Source: Pseudoselenomonas ruminantium (lineage in GTDB: Bacteria; Bacillota; Negativicutes; Selenomonadales; Selenomonadaceae). From it: 50,510 nt of DNA. Shown here piece after piece: positions 8,339 to 16,858 of the stretch. Position numbers and translations under genes: made by a program. Every line of letters starts with the position of its first letter. The first letter of the stretch is position 1. The notes beneath the pieces are model-generated. The model did not search any database. It was given only the letters and a program-made list of their open reading frames with translations, and was not told where the DNA came from. The stretch spans positions 1-50,510 of the forward strand of contig CACZHK010000026.1 of the NCBI GenBank assembly GCA_902780915.1, written 5' to 3'.

Positions 8339-9460
8339 CTATACCAAAAGATTCTTTATAAACGTTTCCTTGGCATATTCTGCATTGGCCTTTGCCAGTT
8401 CTTCTTTGTACACAGATTTTCTCGCCTCAAAATTGACTATGAAATCAAGCATCTGTTCCTTAAAGAGGCTAGCATCTTCCATATCAACAATCTCCCCAAT
8501 ATGGAATCTCTCCATCACCTCAGGATTAAGCAGCTTGGTGGTAATCACGGGCTTGCAGGCCCCTATAGCAGTAAAATATATTGCACTCCAATTGTAAAGA
8601 TAACGCTCCGCCGTATAAGGCAGATACATCACATCCACAGACCGTATCATTTCATACCACTCATCCTGCAAGAGCTTGCGATTGATGAATTCTATCCTTT
8701 CACAGCCACTGTACTTTTCTGCTATCTGTCTGGCTTCCATCTCATCTTCGGCAGTAGTGGGAGCCAGCTGCACTATGAACCTGACCCCAGGAGGAAGCTG
8801 TTCATGGGCAGCTATATCGAGAAGCCACTCCATCTTCTTCTCGCCCTTGCGGTAATGCCCAAAGAAGCCTATTTTCAAAGTCTCAGTATCTTCACTGCTG
8901 ACAAAATCCTCCGGCATCATCACAGGGGGCTGGATAAGGCGCAGATTCGGCAGTTTTTCACTGCCAAAATCATCCCTCAAGGTAGTCACACACAGCTTTA
9001 TCTTCTCATGTCCCTGGCATTTGCGGGCATAGTGCAGGAATTTCGGCTTCTCTTGGGGATTTACCCCTAGGAAAATGAAGTACACAGGCACAGAGCTTTT
9101 GAGCAACTTGCTTCTTTGCAGCGACCGTAGATAGCGATAAGTGGCAGTAGTCAGGAGGATAGCATCTATCCCTTCCCTGACAGCTGTTTGTGCCGCAGAG
9201 TCGAACCATTTGACACGCCGATATTCCCGCTTCAGGGAATAAAACAATTTCTTCAGTCCATGTACCCTGTCATAGCTGACAATGGCCCCGCCAGAAAGCT
9301 CATAGACTGGCACGCCGAAATCCCTGTCCAGTTTCGTTTTCTCAGGCATCATCATCACAGGCTCATGGCCTGATTTCTGCAAAGCCTCGATGATTATCTT
9401 ATCAAACTCCAGTTCAAAACCTGCCTTGGCCTTGACCGTTTCGAGGATTGCTACTTTCAT
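8339..9460 (-). CDS. Glycosyltransferase, GT4/GT-B fold
   Basis: A 373-residue two-Rossmann protein. LKIGFFGHYRKGEKKMEWLLDIA is the start of the second domain, followed by VRFIVQLAP and the late segment VDVMYLPYTAERYLYNWSAIYFTAIGACKPVITT, which corresponds to the nucleotide-sugar-binding Glu region, although the classic E-x7-E is not well kept. Its first four bases overlap the stop of the upstream GT2 gene (ATGA), so they are translated together. It presumably extends the LPS core or a surface glycan; donor sugar unknown. Confidence 0.7.
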   Translation of the reverse strand: MKVAILETVKAKAGFELEFDKIIIEALQKSGHEPVMMMPEKTKLDRDFGVPVYELSGGAIVSYDRVHGLKKLFYSLKREYRRVKWFDSAAQTAVREGIDAILLTTATYRYLRSLQRSKLLKSSVPVYFIFLGVNPQEKPKFLHYARKCQGHEKIKLCVTTLRDDFGSEKLPNLRLIQPPVMMPEDFVSSEDTETLKIGFFGHYRKGEKKMEWLLDIAAHEQLPPGVRFIVQLAPTTAEDEMEARQIAEKYSGCERIEFINRKLLQDEWYEMIRSVDVMYLPYTAERYLYNWSAIYFTAIGACKPVITTKLLNPEVMERFHIGEIVDMEDASLFKEQMLDFIVNFEARKSVYKEELAKANAEYAKETFIKNLLV

Positions 9461-10221
9461 GCCTCTTGACCTCCGCTGAATGTCCTGTACCTGAGCTTCA
9501 GGTACTTCATAAATGTATAATAACTGTGAAGGATGGAAAAAACCAGCCCCAGTTCCCCGTCCAAGAAACCTTTTTGCAGCACATAAGCGCGGAAAAAAGC
9601 AAATGCGGGCCGCAAAGTCAAGTCTGCCAGCCCCGCCGTTTTTCCTTCCTCATGCATTCTCTCTGCCATCATGTCCGTGTAACTGGACAGCTTGTGGAAA
9701 TAATTCGTCCAGTTTGAATAAGTGTGGTGAAGAAGTTCACCGTCCATCTCACGGCTTGGCAAAGCAGAGATCGGACGCTCATGTACCACGCCTTCCCAGA
9801 TGACAGTATCGCGGCGGAACAGCCGCAGGCACCAGTCCGGCCTGTGGGCGCCGTGCTTCATCATCTGCCCCATGATGACATTCATGCGCTTCAAAGAAAA
9901 GGAAAACTCTTCATTTCCGGCCACTATTTCCTTCATGGAACTGGCTGCTTTCTCAGTAATGCGCTCATCCGCATCCAGATAAAATACCCACTCCGCCTCA
10001 GTCTGGGTCAGGGCAAAGTTCCTCTGCCCGGCAAAACCGTCCTCCCCCATGGGATGAAAGACAAATTTCGCTCCCTTGCTTTCAGCAATGGCCTGAGTTG
10101 CATCCGTGCTGCCTGAGTCCACCACCAGGATTTCATCTGCAAAGGAAGCGCTATCTATGGCAGAGCCGATATTTTTTTCTTCGTTTTTGGACAGAATAAT
10201 GATAGCCAGCTTCAATGACAT
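9457..10221 (-). CDS. GT2 family glycosyltransferase, WaaE/KdtX-like
   Basis: A 254-residue inverting GT2 enzyme. LAIIILSKNEEKNIGSAI is the nucleotide-binding start, ILVVDSGSTDAT follows, and the metal-binding motif is FYLDADERI (about residue 95). This pattern, with RPDWCLRLFRRD and VHERP, is typical of WaaE, the LPS-core beta-1,4-glucosyltransferase acting on heptose I. The ATG at 10221 has only a weak ribosome site, AAAGGAAT. It is coupled to the next gene by an ATGA overlap. The family call is firm; the exact acceptor is inferred from the many heptose genes nearby. Confidence 0.85.
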   Translation of the reverse strand: MSLKLAIIILSKNEEKNIGSAIDSASFADEILVVDSGSTDATQAIAESKGAKFVFHPMGEDGFAGQRNFALTQTEAEWVFYLDADERITEKAASSMKEIVAGNEEFSFSLKRMNVIMGQMMKHGAHRPDWCLRLFRRDTVIWEGVVHERPISALPSREMDGELLHHTYSNWTNYFHKLSSYTDMMAERMHEEGKTAGLADLTLRPAFAFFRAYVLQKGFLDGELGLVFSILHSYYTFMKYLKLRYRTFSGGQEA

Positions 10222-10256
10222 ATTTCAATTCCTTTTTTACAATATACCTACATATA

Positions 10257-11354
10257 TTATCTCAACAGTCCGCGACACTCTTCCAGTACGTCCTCCGGGC
10301 TCACATTCCAAAGGCACTTTGGGCTTGGCCAGCTTGGGCACTGCTCAGCCCTAACTGTGCATGGGCAACAGTCTTCACGGCTGGTTAGCACTCTGGCATT
10401 TTCGTTTATAGGATACCAGCGATCTGGGCTGGTACAGCCGTACATGACCACCATGGGTACCTTGCTGGTGGCGGCAATATGCCCCCCTCCCGTATCCACT
10501 GACACCAAAAGATCACACTTCTTAAAGAGTGCTGCCAGTTCTACCAGATTTGTCTCCCCGCAGAAGTTTGCCACAGGCACCTGGCAGCAGGCAATAACCT
10601 CATCTGCATATTCCCTGTCCCCGGGGCCTCCAGTGACAAAGAATGAAGCCTTGTATTCTGCCGCCAGACTTTCCACCACCTTGGCAAAATACTCCTTGGG
10701 CCATGTCTTCAAAGGGAATGTTCCCTTTACGCATAGGGCGATAATCTTCTCTGCCTGAGGCAACTGCGCCAACAGGCACTCTGCCTTCATCTTTGCCTCA
10801 GCAGTAATGCGGGCAAAGACAGGCTTTTCCTTTTCCTCTGCGCTCTGACCTGTCAGCCCCCGCACGATATTTTGATAAGTATCAGCCTGCAAAGTCCGTT
10901 CAAGATCATAGTCCATGCGTATTGTTTTAGTATACAGCCAAGTTACCCGGCTCTTCTTGGGACCAAACACCCTGTCCGGCCCAACCCTTTCCGGAATGCG
11001 CGCCAGAAAGGCCAATAAAGCCGGCCTCAGTTTTCTGTCCAATGACAAACAAAGGTCAAATTGCCGACGTTTTATTTCCTTGACCATATCCATCATCTGA
11101 CCCCAGGAGTTTTCCTTGGGCTTGTAGGCAAATACGATGACGTCATCTATGACAGGATTATTTTCCACCGCTTCCCGCACAACAGGCTTGACCAATATAG
11201 TGATACGCGCTTTCGGATAGGCCTTTTTCAGCAGAGCGATAGCCCCCGTAGTCAATACCACATCTCCCAGATTCACCAGCGCATTGACCAGTATATTCTT
11301 GTATTTATCCATAATGATCCCATCCACTTCTCCATTGTCTCCGTGCTCATACAT
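10257..11354 (-). CDS. GT9 family heptosyltransferase
   Basis: A GT9 protein: KNILVNALVNLGDVVLTTGAI at the N-terminus, KGTFPLKTWPKEYFAKVV in the linker, ADEV...GETNLVELAALFKKCDLLVSVDTGGGHIAA at the ADP-heptose site, and a Cys-rich end (CCPCTVRAEQC). The start is uncertain. The ATG at 11354 lies only ten bases after the upstream stop, while the ATG at 11312, 14 codons later, begins MDKYKNILV, which aligns better with the family. At about 350 residues it has normal size. It lies in the core-sugar block between a DUF6056 protein and WaaE-like GT2. Confidence 0.85.
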   Translation of the reverse strand: MYEHGDNGEVDGIIMDKYKNILVNALVNLGDVVLTTGAIALLKKAYPKARITILVKPVVREAVENNPVIDDVIVFAYKPKENSWGQMMDMVKEIKRRQFDLCLSLDRKLRPALLAFLARIPERVGPDRVFGPKKSRVTWLYTKTIRMDYDLERTLQADTYQNIVRGLTGQSAEEKEKPVFARITAEAKMKAECLLAQLPQAEKIIALCVKGTFPLKTWPKEYFAKVVESLAAEYKASFFVTGGPGDREYADEVIACCQVPVANFCGETNLVELAALFKKCDLLVSVDTGGGHIAATSKVPMVVMYGCTSPDRWYPINENARVLTSREDCCPCTVRAEQCPSWPSPKCLWNVSPEDVLEECRGLLR

Positions 11355-11364
11355 GCACGAACAT

Positions 11365-13038
11365 TCATTTTCTTCCCTCTCCCAAATCCACCTTGATATC
11401 CTCTATGCCATAATACTTGCAAAGGCCTTCCTTGGTCACGCCATTGTCAAAGTCCACAAAGAACACATGCCGCAGGGCGCGGTTCTTCATTTTGATGGGT
11501 TCCATATAGGCAATATTCTCGCCTTGGGCGGCTGTTTCCTTCACGATGGCCAGGCGGGCGGCATTTTCCTGATTCATGGTATAGGTAACCAGCATGGCTG
11601 CCGACATGGTGAAGGCTCCCAGTCCGGCTGCAGCTGCCAGCAGCACATTTTTAGCTGGCAAAGCCAGGCGTTCGCGAATCAGCGGCTCTCGCAATACAGC
11701 CACTGTCGCAATGATAATCATGGCCACAGAACTGAAGGTAGCCCGGGCCGGGAAAGTGGGGGCTGCCACCATGACCAGATTGTTTGCCAGCGCCAGTGCC
11801 AGCATATAGCCAGCATAACGTACCACCGCAAAGGACTGCCATACCTCACGCGCTTTTACTTTTTCTGCCAGGGTGCGTATGGCTTGCGGTGTCAGCCCCA
11901 GCTGTTTCTTCACCAGGGCGTAGACGAAGAAAATCGTCAGCCAGTAAATGGCCATTTCATCAAAGCCATTAAACAGATTATTGAAATGATCTACGGTCTT
12001 CTGCTTGGTCAGCCCCAATGGCACCATCACGGCAGCATACAGGATGTCACGAATGGTCCAGGCCACAAAGCTGCCGTTGAAGTAAGATATCACCAGCAGG
12101 ATGATGAAACCAAGCATCAGCCATTGGCCCCGGCTCAATCGGAGCTGCCCCTGCTCAAGGGGAAAGCCCCTCTTTTCCGCCAGCACCAGCTTGAAAACGC
12201 GCCAGGCACAGAGCAAGAGCAAGACCATGGGCAGGATGTACAGCAGCATTTCGCCGTTGCCCGCGAACTGGTTGCCGATATGATGCAGGATGCCCTTGCC
12301 GCTGCCCTGCTCATCGTAGCGGACGAAATTTCCCGGCGCAGCCACAATGCCGATCAGCCCCAGCAGGGCACCAAAGCATCCCGCCGGCATCCAGCCTGCC
12401 ATATTGCCCTGCCGATGGAAATACCAGCTGATCCCGGCAGTCAGCCAGACTACTGTCACAGCCAGATTCTCCACTGACCAGCCGGCAATGAGACCCATCA
12501 GGAACATGGGCAAAACCATCCAGCCGCTCAGCACAGCTTTGCTTCTGGCCAGGGAGATATTGTACGGCAGCAGGAAAAGAGCCGCCGGCACAGCCGACCA
12601 GAGATAGACCGTGGAGCCGCTTTTCCATACGGCCACTTCGCCAAAATGAGGGAAGGACAGCCAGGCCAAGAGGCCTGTCGCTGCCAGCAGGGCCGGTTCC
12701 CGGTTCCATGCCACCGAACGGCGTGCGTGGAAGTAAAGCAGCAGCACCAGGGCCGCGAACATCAGGGCATTGGCCACATCAAACCAGAACTTGCCCAACC
12801 ACAGGAACAGGTCCAGGCAGAATACCGTGAACATGCGCCCGCCATGGAGGAAATAGTGGCGATAGGCTGAGGTTATCACATCCTGAAAAGAAGCAACATG
12901 CTCCGAGGTCAGCCAGATCAGCGAATAATCGTAATCATCCCGGTGAAGCGGCATCAGTTCGTTCAGCACGAACATCAGAAGAAAAATTCCTGCCAACACC
13001 AACAGATTCAGAAATAGACCGTTTTTGCTCTGGGACAA
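11365..13038 (-). CDS. Polytopic membrane protein, DUF6056-like, GT-C-like
   Basis: A 557-residue protein with about eleven to twelve hydrophobic helices. Just after the first helix it has ELMPLHRDDYDYS, an acidic Asp-Asp pair in the first external loop, the place where GT-C glycosyltransferases keep their catalytic acids. This fits the DUF6056 family. The C-terminus is a soluble 80-residue part. The start is TTG at 13038 with GGGAG upstream. It follows the GtrB-like gene by six bases, and I infer that it uses the lipid-linked sugar made by that enzyme to decorate a surface glycan, as in three-gene Gtr systems. Confidence 0.65.
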   Translation of the reverse strand: MSQSKNGLFLNLLVLAGIFLLMFVLNELMPLHRDDYDYSLIWLTSEHVASFQDVITSAYRHYFLHGGRMFTVFCLDLFLWLGKFWFDVANALMFAALVLLLYFHARRSVAWNREPALLAATGLLAWLSFPHFGEVAVWKSGSTVYLWSAVPAALFLLPYNISLARSKAVLSGWMVLPMFLMGLIAGWSVENLAVTVVWLTAGISWYFHRQGNMAGWMPAGCFGALLGLIGIVAAPGNFVRYDEQGSGKGILHHIGNQFAGNGEMLLYILPMVLLLLCAWRVFKLVLAEKRGFPLEQGQLRLSRGQWLMLGFIILLVISYFNGSFVAWTIRDILYAAVMVPLGLTKQKTVDHFNNLFNGFDEMAIYWLTIFFVYALVKKQLGLTPQAIRTLAEKVKAREVWQSFAVVRYAGYMLALALANNLVMVAAPTFPARATFSSVAMIIIATVAVLREPLIRERLALPAKNVLLAAAAGLGAFTMSAAMLVTYTMNQENAARLAIVKETAAQGENIAYMEPIKMKNRALRHVFFVDFDNGVTKEGLCKYYGIEDIKVDLGEGRK

Positions 13039-13043
13039 GTTAC

Positions 13044-14039
13044 TTACACTCCCTCATTCTTATCGTCCTGTTCCCGTGGCAGCCTGTCTTCCGGGCTGCC
13101 GTATATCATCTTTTTCCCATTGTACTCATCCACCAGATAGATGGGCCTGCGCTTGCTTTCGGTAAATACCCTGCCCAGATATTCGCCGATGATGCCCAGG
13201 GAAAGAAGCTGTACGCCACCCAGGAAGAGCACGACGGTCATCAAAGTGGGGTACCCGGCTACGGGGTCGCCGTAGCAAAGGGCATTGAAAAGCACCCAGC
13301 ACATATAGAACATGGCCAGCAGGGAAACGCCCAACCCCAGCATGGTAGTCAGCCGCAAAGGAGCCGTGGTGAAAGATGTAAGCCCCTCCACCGCCAGATT
13401 GCAAAGGCGCAGGAAATTCCAGGTAGTATGCCCGGCCGCCCGGGGACGCACATGGAAGGGTATTTCCTTCTTGCGGTACCCCACCCAGGTAAACATGCCC
13501 TTGGTATAGCGCTGATTCTCGCGCATCATCCGCAAAGCAGCCACACACCGCTTGTCCAGCAGACGAAAATCCCCCACATCGCGCTGCACTTTATAATCGG
13601 AAAAAAATTGCAGGCTGCGGTAAAAGATATTGGACATGTGGCGCTTGAACCAGGTTTCATCCGACCGGTCTGTGCGCTTGCCGCAGACATCATCATAACC
13701 TTTATGCCACCAGTCAATCATCTCGGGAATGAGCTCCGGCGGATGCTGCAAATCTGCATCCATGATGATGACCGCATCCCCCTCCGCATAGTCAAGGCCG
13801 GCCAGCATGGCAGGCTCCTTGCCAAAGTTCCGGGACAGGCTGAGATACTTTACAGACGGCTCCCGCTTTGCCAGAGCCTGCAATAGGGCCAAAGTTCCGT
13901 CCGAGCTGCCATCATTTATGAAAAGATAGGTAAATTCGCAGTCAGGGATCTCCTGCAGGGCATGGGACACCTCGGCATGAAATTTTTCTACCACCTCCTG
14001 CTCATTGTAGCAGGGGACAACAATCGTTATTTTTTCCAT
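13044..14039 (-). CDS. Polyprenyl-phosphate glycosyltransferase, GtrB/ArnC-like
   Basis: A GT2 enzyme with two C-terminal membrane helices. ITIVVPCYNEQEVV begins the domain, FINDGSSDGT binds the nucleotide, and the metal motif is IIMDADLQHPPE (about residue 95). CGKRTDRSDE and QRDVGDFRLLDKR are typical of the GtrB/YfdH/ArnC group, and the helices are LGLGVSLLAMFYMCWVLF and LMTVVLFLGGVQLLSLGIIG. It would load undecaprenyl phosphate with a sugar at the inner membrane. The GtrA-like gene and a GT-C-like gene in the same run complete the module. The charged tail of about 30 residues is normal. Confidence 0.9.
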   Translation of the reverse strand: MEKITIVVPCYNEQEVVEKFHAEVSHALQEIPDCEFTYLFINDGSSDGTLALLQALAKREPSVKYLSLSRNFGKEPAMLAGLDYAEGDAVIIMDADLQHPPELIPEMIDWWHKGYDDVCGKRTDRSDETWFKRHMSNIFYRSLQFFSDYKVQRDVGDFRLLDKRCVAALRMMRENQRYTKGMFTWVGYRKKEIPFHVRPRAAGHTTWNFLRLCNLAVEGLTSFTTAPLRLTTMLGLGVSLLAMFYMCWVLFNALCYGDPVAGYPTLMTVVLFLGGVQLLSLGIIGEYLGRVFTESKRRPIYLVDEYNGKKMIYGSPEDRLPREQDDKNEGV

Positions 14040-14049
14040 CCCAGTCTCC

Positions 14050-14904
14050 TCACTCTGCCCAGGCGCGGAAGTTCGCTATTTCCACTTGCTCTGAGGCCGC
14101 CAGTTCCAGGACAGCCGGCGACACAATGGCTGCCAGTTCAGCCTCGAAATCGTGCTCCCAGGCACAATCAGGCACCAGCACCTGGTTGTCAAGCCCCGGG
14201 TGCATCATAACCTCCGTAGTCCCAGGCTGAAGCTGGCGGATAAAATCCAGCAGATATGCTTCCGAAACAGCTTCCCCTGCCACGATGCCTGCAAAATGGT
14301 CAGGTGTAGCCATCCCTTTCCGCTTCGCCTTCCAGGCCGACAGGCAGGCCAGCGTCCCCAGCCCTATGCGCCCAATGAGCTGGCCAAGTCCGCCAAATTC
14401 GCCGCTGAATAATGGCGTGCGCGGCGTGCGCACAGCCTTGATGCCAGCAGCCTTGCTCAAATCAAGGACTATATCAATGATGCCGGGCAGGGTGTGCATA
14501 TGCTGATGGCTGTCTGCATGGGTGAGCGACAGACCTGCGCCCTCCAGCTTATTGAGCTGGGCTGCCAGTTCAGCCCGCACCTCCTCAAGGTTCACCCGCC
14601 CCGCCAGGAAATGCTTTACCAAGACTGTATAATCATCAAAAAAAACGCCCTCTGCCGTTACCAGGGAAGGAATCTCCTGTGGCGGCAAGATTGGATAGCC
14701 ATTGACCAGCGTAAAGTGAATGCCGACCCCCAGCTCTTTTTGACGCCTTGCCACCGCCACTGCCGACTCAAAGGCCTTGCCCCCGGGCATCAGGGTAGCC
14801 GAGCGCAGGCAGCCTTCAGTCACGCCCTTTTCCACTGCCTGATTGATAAGTTCATGCCGCCCGAAATCATCGGCATTGATAATTAAGCGTTTCAAATTCT
14901 CCAT
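14050..14904 (-). CDS. ChbG/HpnK-type carbohydrate deacetylase (YdjC family)
   Basis: A 284-residue YdjC-like deacetylase. The metal-binding residues are in RLIINADDFGRHELIN (Asp-Asp), GVGIHFTL (His) and LTHADSHQHMH (His-x2-His). Family members remove an acetyl group from N-acetyl sugars (ChbG on chitobiose, HpnK on hopanoid intermediates). Placed between GtrB- and GtrA-like genes, it most likely deacetylates an undecaprenyl-linked N-acetyl-hexosamine, giving a positively charged sugar on LPS. That substrate is inference from position. The ribosome site is weak; the start matches the family. Confidence 0.85.
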   Translation of the reverse strand: MENLKRLIINADDFGRHELINQAVEKGVTEGCLRSATLMPGGKAFESAVAVARRQKELGVGIHFTLVNGYPILPPQEIPSLVTAEGVFFDDYTVLVKHFLAGRVNLEEVRAELAAQLNKLEGAGLSLTHADSHQHMHTLPGIIDIVLDLSKAAGIKAVRTPRTPLFSGEFGGLGQLIGRIGLGTLACLSAWKAKRKGMATPDHFAGIVAGEAVSEAYLLDFIRQLQPGTTEVMMHPGLDNQVLVPDCAWEHDFEAELAAIVSPAVLELAASEQVEIANFRAWAE

Positions 14905-14909
14905 CCCAT

Positions 14910-15302
14910 CTATTTCATTCTAAGTGCATATCTTTTCAGCACGAAATTCCAAATGGTGACTATCATTGCCGCCAGAAGCTTCGCGGCCATATAGTAAATG
15001 CCCAGCATATCCACAAAGGTATACATGCAAAGCTGGTTGATGCCCAAGCCTGCCACGCTGGAACCAAAAAAGAGCGAAAGAGCCTTGAGGCTCTGCTTCT
15101 TGCTGCCATCAGCAAAAACCCAGGCACGGCAGAGCCAGTAATTCACCAGCAAGGAAATCACAAAGGCGAGAGCCGAGGAATACAGATAATGAAGCCCCGC
15201 CCACTCGGTCAGGGCATACAGGCAGGCCAATTCCAAGAGCAGGCAGCCTCCGCCTGCCACCAGGAATCTTATCACCTCTGCAAAGTTTTTACGTCTTTCC
15301 AA
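14910..15302 (-). CDS. GtrA-like membrane protein (candidate flippase)
   Basis: A 130-residue protein with four hydrophobic helices. The N-terminal EVIRFLVAGGGCLLLELACLY, the central FVISLLVNYWLCRAWVF, and the end IVTIWNFVLKRYALR fit the GtrA family. GtrA proteins are thought to flip polyprenyl-linked sugars across the inner membrane. The start is TTG at 15302 with GGGAG seven to eight bases upstream. Only five bases separate it from the deacetylase gene. Confidence 0.9.
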   Translation of the reverse strand: MERRKNFAEVIRFLVAGGGCLLLELACLYALTEWAGLHYLYSSALAFVISLLVNYWLCRAWVFADGSKKQSLKALSLFFGSSVAGLGINQLCMYTFVDMLGIYYMAAKLLAAMIVTIWNFVLKRYALRMK

Positions 15303-15369
15303 AAAAGCACTCCCTCAAACTCTCAATCCCAAGGATCGCCATAAATCAAGAGGAGCAGCCGTCTGCTCC

Positions 15370-15885
15370 TCATAGGTGCTGCTCCAGCAATTCCAGCAGG
15401 CTGCCCCCCTCGTATAGCACGCCCTTCACCCCTGCGCCTCTGCCGCACTCCACATCCCGGGGGCTGTCCCCCACCATCAGGGAGTGCCCGAGGTCAATGT
15501 CAAAATCACGGCAGGCCTGCTCTATGAGACCGCTCTTGGGCTTGCGGCAGTCACAGTCTTGACGATACGAGGGCACTGCTGCCTCCGGGTGATGGGGGCA
15601 GTAGTAGAGGGCATCCAGATGAGCGCCGATTTTGCCCAGGCTCTCATTCATATAGGCATGGAGAGCCTTCACGGCCTCTTCGCCGAACATCCCGCGCGCC
15701 ACGCCGCTCTGATTGGTGATGACAATGGCCAGATAGCCTCTGTCATTGACGTATTTCACGGCTTTCTGAGCCTCGGGCATCCACTGGAGCTTTTCCTGCT
15801 CATGGAGGTAGCCCGTGTCCACATTGAGCGTGCCATCACGGTCAAAAAAGACCGCGGGCCTCTTCGTTGCCATCTTATTTGCCAT
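15370..15885 (-). CDS. gmhB: D-glycero-beta-D-manno-heptose-1,7-bisphosphate 7-phosphatase
   Basis: A 171-residue HAD phosphatase. The catalytic pair is in AVFFDRDGTLN, the second motif is VITNQSG, the zinc cluster is CPHHPEAA...CDCRKPK and the last motif is MVGDSPRD. It removes the 7-phosphate during ADP-L-glycero-D-manno-heptose synthesis. The start overlaps the hldD stop by 11 bases; a second Met four codons in is also possible. Its partners hldD and both hldE halves are directly upstream. Confidence 0.93.
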   Translation of the reverse strand: MANKMATKRPAVFFDRDGTLNVDTGYLHEQEKLQWMPEAQKAVKYVNDRGYLAIVITNQSGVARGMFGEEAVKALHAYMNESLGKIGAHLDALYYCPHHPEAAVPSYRQDCDCRKPKSGLIEQACRDFDIDLGHSLMVGDSPRDVECGRGAGVKGVLYEGGSLLELLEQHL

Positions 15886-16846
15886 ACTCGAAGTAACCGC
15901 CCTGATTGAGGAAGTCGCAGTATTCCTTCACAGCTTCCTTCATGTCGCAGAAGCCCTGGTCATAGCCTGCTTCCAGCAAATTGGTCGGGTCGGACTCAGT
16001 GTAGTTCTGATACTTGCCACGAAGCACCTCCGGGAACTCGCGGTATTCAATCTTGCCCTTGCCCAAAGCGGCGATGACAGCCTCTGCCACCTCATTGTAA
16101 GTGTGAGCCTTGCCTGTGCCGCAGTTGTAGATGCCGGAGGGGCCCTCTTTCTCCCAGAACCAGAGGTTCACCTTCACCACATCCTTGACGTAGATGAAGT
16201 CACGGCGCTGCTCGCCGTCCTTGTAGCCATCAATGCCCTTGAAGAGGCGGGCCACACCAGTCTCGTTGACCTGATTGTAGAGCTGATAGAAGATGGAGGC
16301 CATCTTGCCCTTGTGGTGCTCCTGGGGGCCGTAAACGTTGAAATACTTGAGACCCACAATCTGGCTCTTGGCCTCCGGCATCACCTGGCGCACATAGCGG
16401 TCAAAGGCCAGCTTGGAGAAAGCGTATGGATTCAGGGCATCCTCGCACTCATCACCCTCCCGGAAGCCGTGCTTGCCGCTGCCGTAGGTGGAGGCAGAAG
16501 ATGCGTAAAGGAAGGGAATGCGGTGCTGGAGGCAGAAGTGGAGCACGGACTTGCTGTACTCATAATTCACCTTCATCATATAGTTCACGTCGTACTCCAT
16601 GGTATCGGAGCAGGCACCCTCATGGAAGACAGCATCGATATCGGTGCCGTCGAAATCGTCATCTTCGATGGTCTGGAGAAAATCATCCTTGTGCTGGTAG
16701 TCGATGAACTGCAGGCCACGCAGGTTCTTGTAATTATTGCCGTCCTTCAGGTCATCTACGATCAGGATGTCGGTACGGCCCCTGCGGTTCAGTTCCTTCA
16801 CGATATTGCTGCCGATAAAGCCGGCACCGCCGGTTACGATAATCAT
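15875..16846 (-). CDS. hldD: ADP-L-glycero-D-manno-heptose-6-epimerase
   Basis: A 323-residue short-chain dehydrogenase-type epimerase. NAD(P) binding is at GGAGFIGSN (residues 6-14). The active site has FLYASSASTYG (Ser/Thr) and NPYAFSKLAFD (Tyr-x3-Lys). FNVYGPQEHHKG and RDFIYVKDVV are hallmarks of HldD. It makes the final ADP-L,D-heptose used by the GT9 enzymes here. The start has GAGGAGG upstream. Confidence 0.95.
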   Translation of the reverse strand: MIIVTGGAGFIGSNIVKELNRRGRTDILIVDDLKDGNNYKNLRGLQFIDYQHKDDFLQTIEDDDFDGTDIDAVFHEGACSDTMEYDVNYMMKVNYEYSKSVLHFCLQHRIPFLYASSASTYGSGKHGFREGDECEDALNPYAFSKLAFDRYVRQVMPEAKSQIVGLKYFNVYGPQEHHKGKMASIFYQLYNQVNETGVARLFKGIDGYKDGEQRRDFIYVKDVVKVNLWFWEKEGPSGIYNCGTGKAHTYNEVAEAVIAALGKGKIEYREFPEVLRGKYQNYTESDPTNLLEAGYDQGFCDMKEAVKEYCDFLNQGGYFEYGK

Positions 16847-16858
16847 TGGTATTCCTCC

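Noticed and set aside
11284..12477. A 397-codon plus-strand frame opposite the DUF6056 gene
   Set aside because: It is antisense to a clear multi-helix membrane protein and shows the usual His/Gln-rich shadow composition.
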